DNA of 64,000 nucleotides from Rhodobacter sp. (lineage in GTDB: Bacteria; Pseudomonadota; Alphaproteobacteria; Rhodobacterales; Rhodobacteraceae). Position numbers and translations under genes: made by a program. This document shows, piece after piece, positions 63,337 through 64,000 of this stretch. Where the stretch lies: the NCBI GenBank assembly GCA_027484145.1, contig JAIXUH010000013.1, positions 62,001 to 126,000 of the forward strand, read 5' to 3'. The stretch's first letter is position 1, and each line of letters begins with the position of its first letter. The notes below the pieces were generated by a model that saw only the letters and a list, made by a program, of their open reading frames with translations, was not told where the DNA came from and made no database searches.

Positions 63337-64000
63337 TCAGATCAGCCGCTGCGCCATCATCACCGCGCGGCGGATGTGGCTGGCGTGAACCGGGCTTTCC
63401 GGCGGCAGGCGCGGCGCGGCCCAGCCGACCGAGGCCAGCGTGCGCGCAAGGGTAAAGGCGTCAACCTCGCGTGGGTTGGCCATGCCATAGCCTTCGATCA
63501 GCGCTGCACGAATCTGGTCATAGCCGGGCTCATACAGGTTCTGGCTGAGGACCGTTCCAAGATCATAGGCCGGATAGCCAAAGCCGGAATCGTCAAAATC
63601 GATCAACGAGATCGCGCCCGCATTCACAAAGACATTCTCGCGCAGCACATCGGCATGCACCAACGACAACGGCGCATCCGGCCGGGCGCGCAGAAAGGCA
63701 TCCAGCCAAGAACGCGCTGCGCGCAAGATGGCTTCATCTGGTGGGGAAAGCTGCGGATGGTCCCAGAACCTGCCCCAGAACGGCGCGTCGCCAACAAAGC
63801 CTTCGCGGTCCCACTTTGGTCTGGTGAACCAGCCGGGCAGAGTCAGGCGCGCTGTGGCGCGGTGCACCTCGGCCAGCAGGCGCCCAAGGGCGTGGTGCAG
63901 CGCCGCCTGTTCGGCCACAGCCCCCGGCAAAGGCACCCCCGCCGCCCCCAAGGCCACACCATTGACCCACGAGACGACCGAAGCCATCCGCCCCGTTGAA
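63337..64000 (-). CDS. APH/ChoK-like phosphotransferase, C-terminal part (partial)
   Basis: 221 codons plus stop are visible; the frame stays open to the right edge, so the N-terminal lobe is outside. The catalytic segment LVHADVLRENVFVN and the metal-binding LIDFDDSGFG identify an aminoglycoside phosphotransferase/choline kinase fold. Substrate unknown; relatives phosphorylate small alcohols, amino alcohols or antibiotics. An internal ATG at 63987 is not the true start. Convergent with pncB. Confidence 0.85.
   Translation of the reverse strand, partial: STGRMASVVSWVNGVALGAAGVPLPGAVAEQAALHHALGRLLAEVHRATARLTLPGWFTRPKWDREGFVGDAPFWGRFWDHPQLSPPDEAILRAARSWLDAFLRARPDAPLSLVHADVLRENVFVNAGAISLIDFDDSGFGYPAYDLGTVLSQNLYEPGYDQIRAALIEGYGMANPREVDAFTLARTLASVGWAAPRLPPESPVHASHIRRAVMMAQRLI

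Noticed and set aside
1-64000. CRISPR array, prophage, insertion sequence or defence island
   Set aside because: No regularly spaced repeats, transposase, integrase or known defence genes were seen; gene content is chromosomal housekeeping and metabolism.

Overview
The window is ordinary, high-GC chromosomal DNA from an alphaproteobacterium, almost certainly a Rhodobacteraceae (Rhodobacter/Paracoccus/Roseobacter relatives). Pointers are the 44-residue aa3-type cytochrome oxidase subunit IV, rpsU divergent from a COQ9-family gene, a TrcR/DUF1013 regulator, an MbfA-type ferritin-VIT1 exporter with an Irr-like operator, a long-chain (probably decaprenyl) diphosphate synthase, PHB genes phaA-phaB, and several small conserved proteins of that family. 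There are about 75 protein genes, most of them in short overlapping operons, and one tRNA. I see no rRNA, CRISPR array, prophage, insertion sequence or integrase.

Layout. 0-3 kb: the tail of a selenouridine synthase (mnmH), a glyoxalase-like protein, an acyltransferase, tag. 3-6 kb: an EAL phosphodiesterase, then phaA and phaB (PHB synthesis) with structured DNA around them. 6-12 kb: a drug/metabolite exporter, a YdcH-type small protein, a tRNA methyltransferase-like protein, polyprenyl diphosphate synthase, ispE and a TPR protein. 12-16 kb: ETF-ubiquinone oxidoreductase with a DUF1493 gene, divergent from greA. 16-20 kb: Sua5, then an acyl-CoA dehydrogenase / metallo-beta-lactamase-fold / DUF6173-like operon and cytochrome oxidase subunit IV. 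20-28 kb: a lipoprotein, azlCD, an acetyltransferase, mscL, an MsrQ-like protein, ald with a divergent Lrp regulator, and a chemoreceptor coupled to a small exported protein.

28-35.4 kb: rpsU, COQ9, a quinone oxidoreductase, RNase T2, trcR, then dnaX-ybaB-recR and rsfS-rlmH. 35.8-45 kb: leucine biosynthesis in two blocks (leuCD, leuB) with a membrane protein, an EEP-family protein and an SDR/LysR divergent pair between them, followed by tandem duplicated EamA transporters and tRNA-Pro(CGG). 45-53.6 kb: a transporter/HAD/ornithine cyclodeaminase-like operon, a transporter/S-formylglutathione hydrolase/YaiI operon, small conserved proteins, and ilvD. 53.7-58.4 kb: a DUF1624 protein, an M23 protein, accD-folC and a NYN-domain protein. 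58.3-64 kb: a TetR gene and a tiny exported protein divergent from mbfA, then trhO, pncA-pncB (NAD salvage) and the end of a phosphotransferase gene.

The most interesting non-standard signals are: three tandem 16-bp inverted repeats plus an Irr-type ICE box in the tetR/mbfA intergenic region; a small exported protein translationally coupled to an unusual polytopic chemoreceptor; a NYN nuclease-like protein with a possible LOTUS/OST-HTH-like tail; two adjacent 22-bp palindromes between convergent genes; and a terminator-like hairpin immediately before greA. I found no convincing evidence for a wholly new defence or mobile system here.
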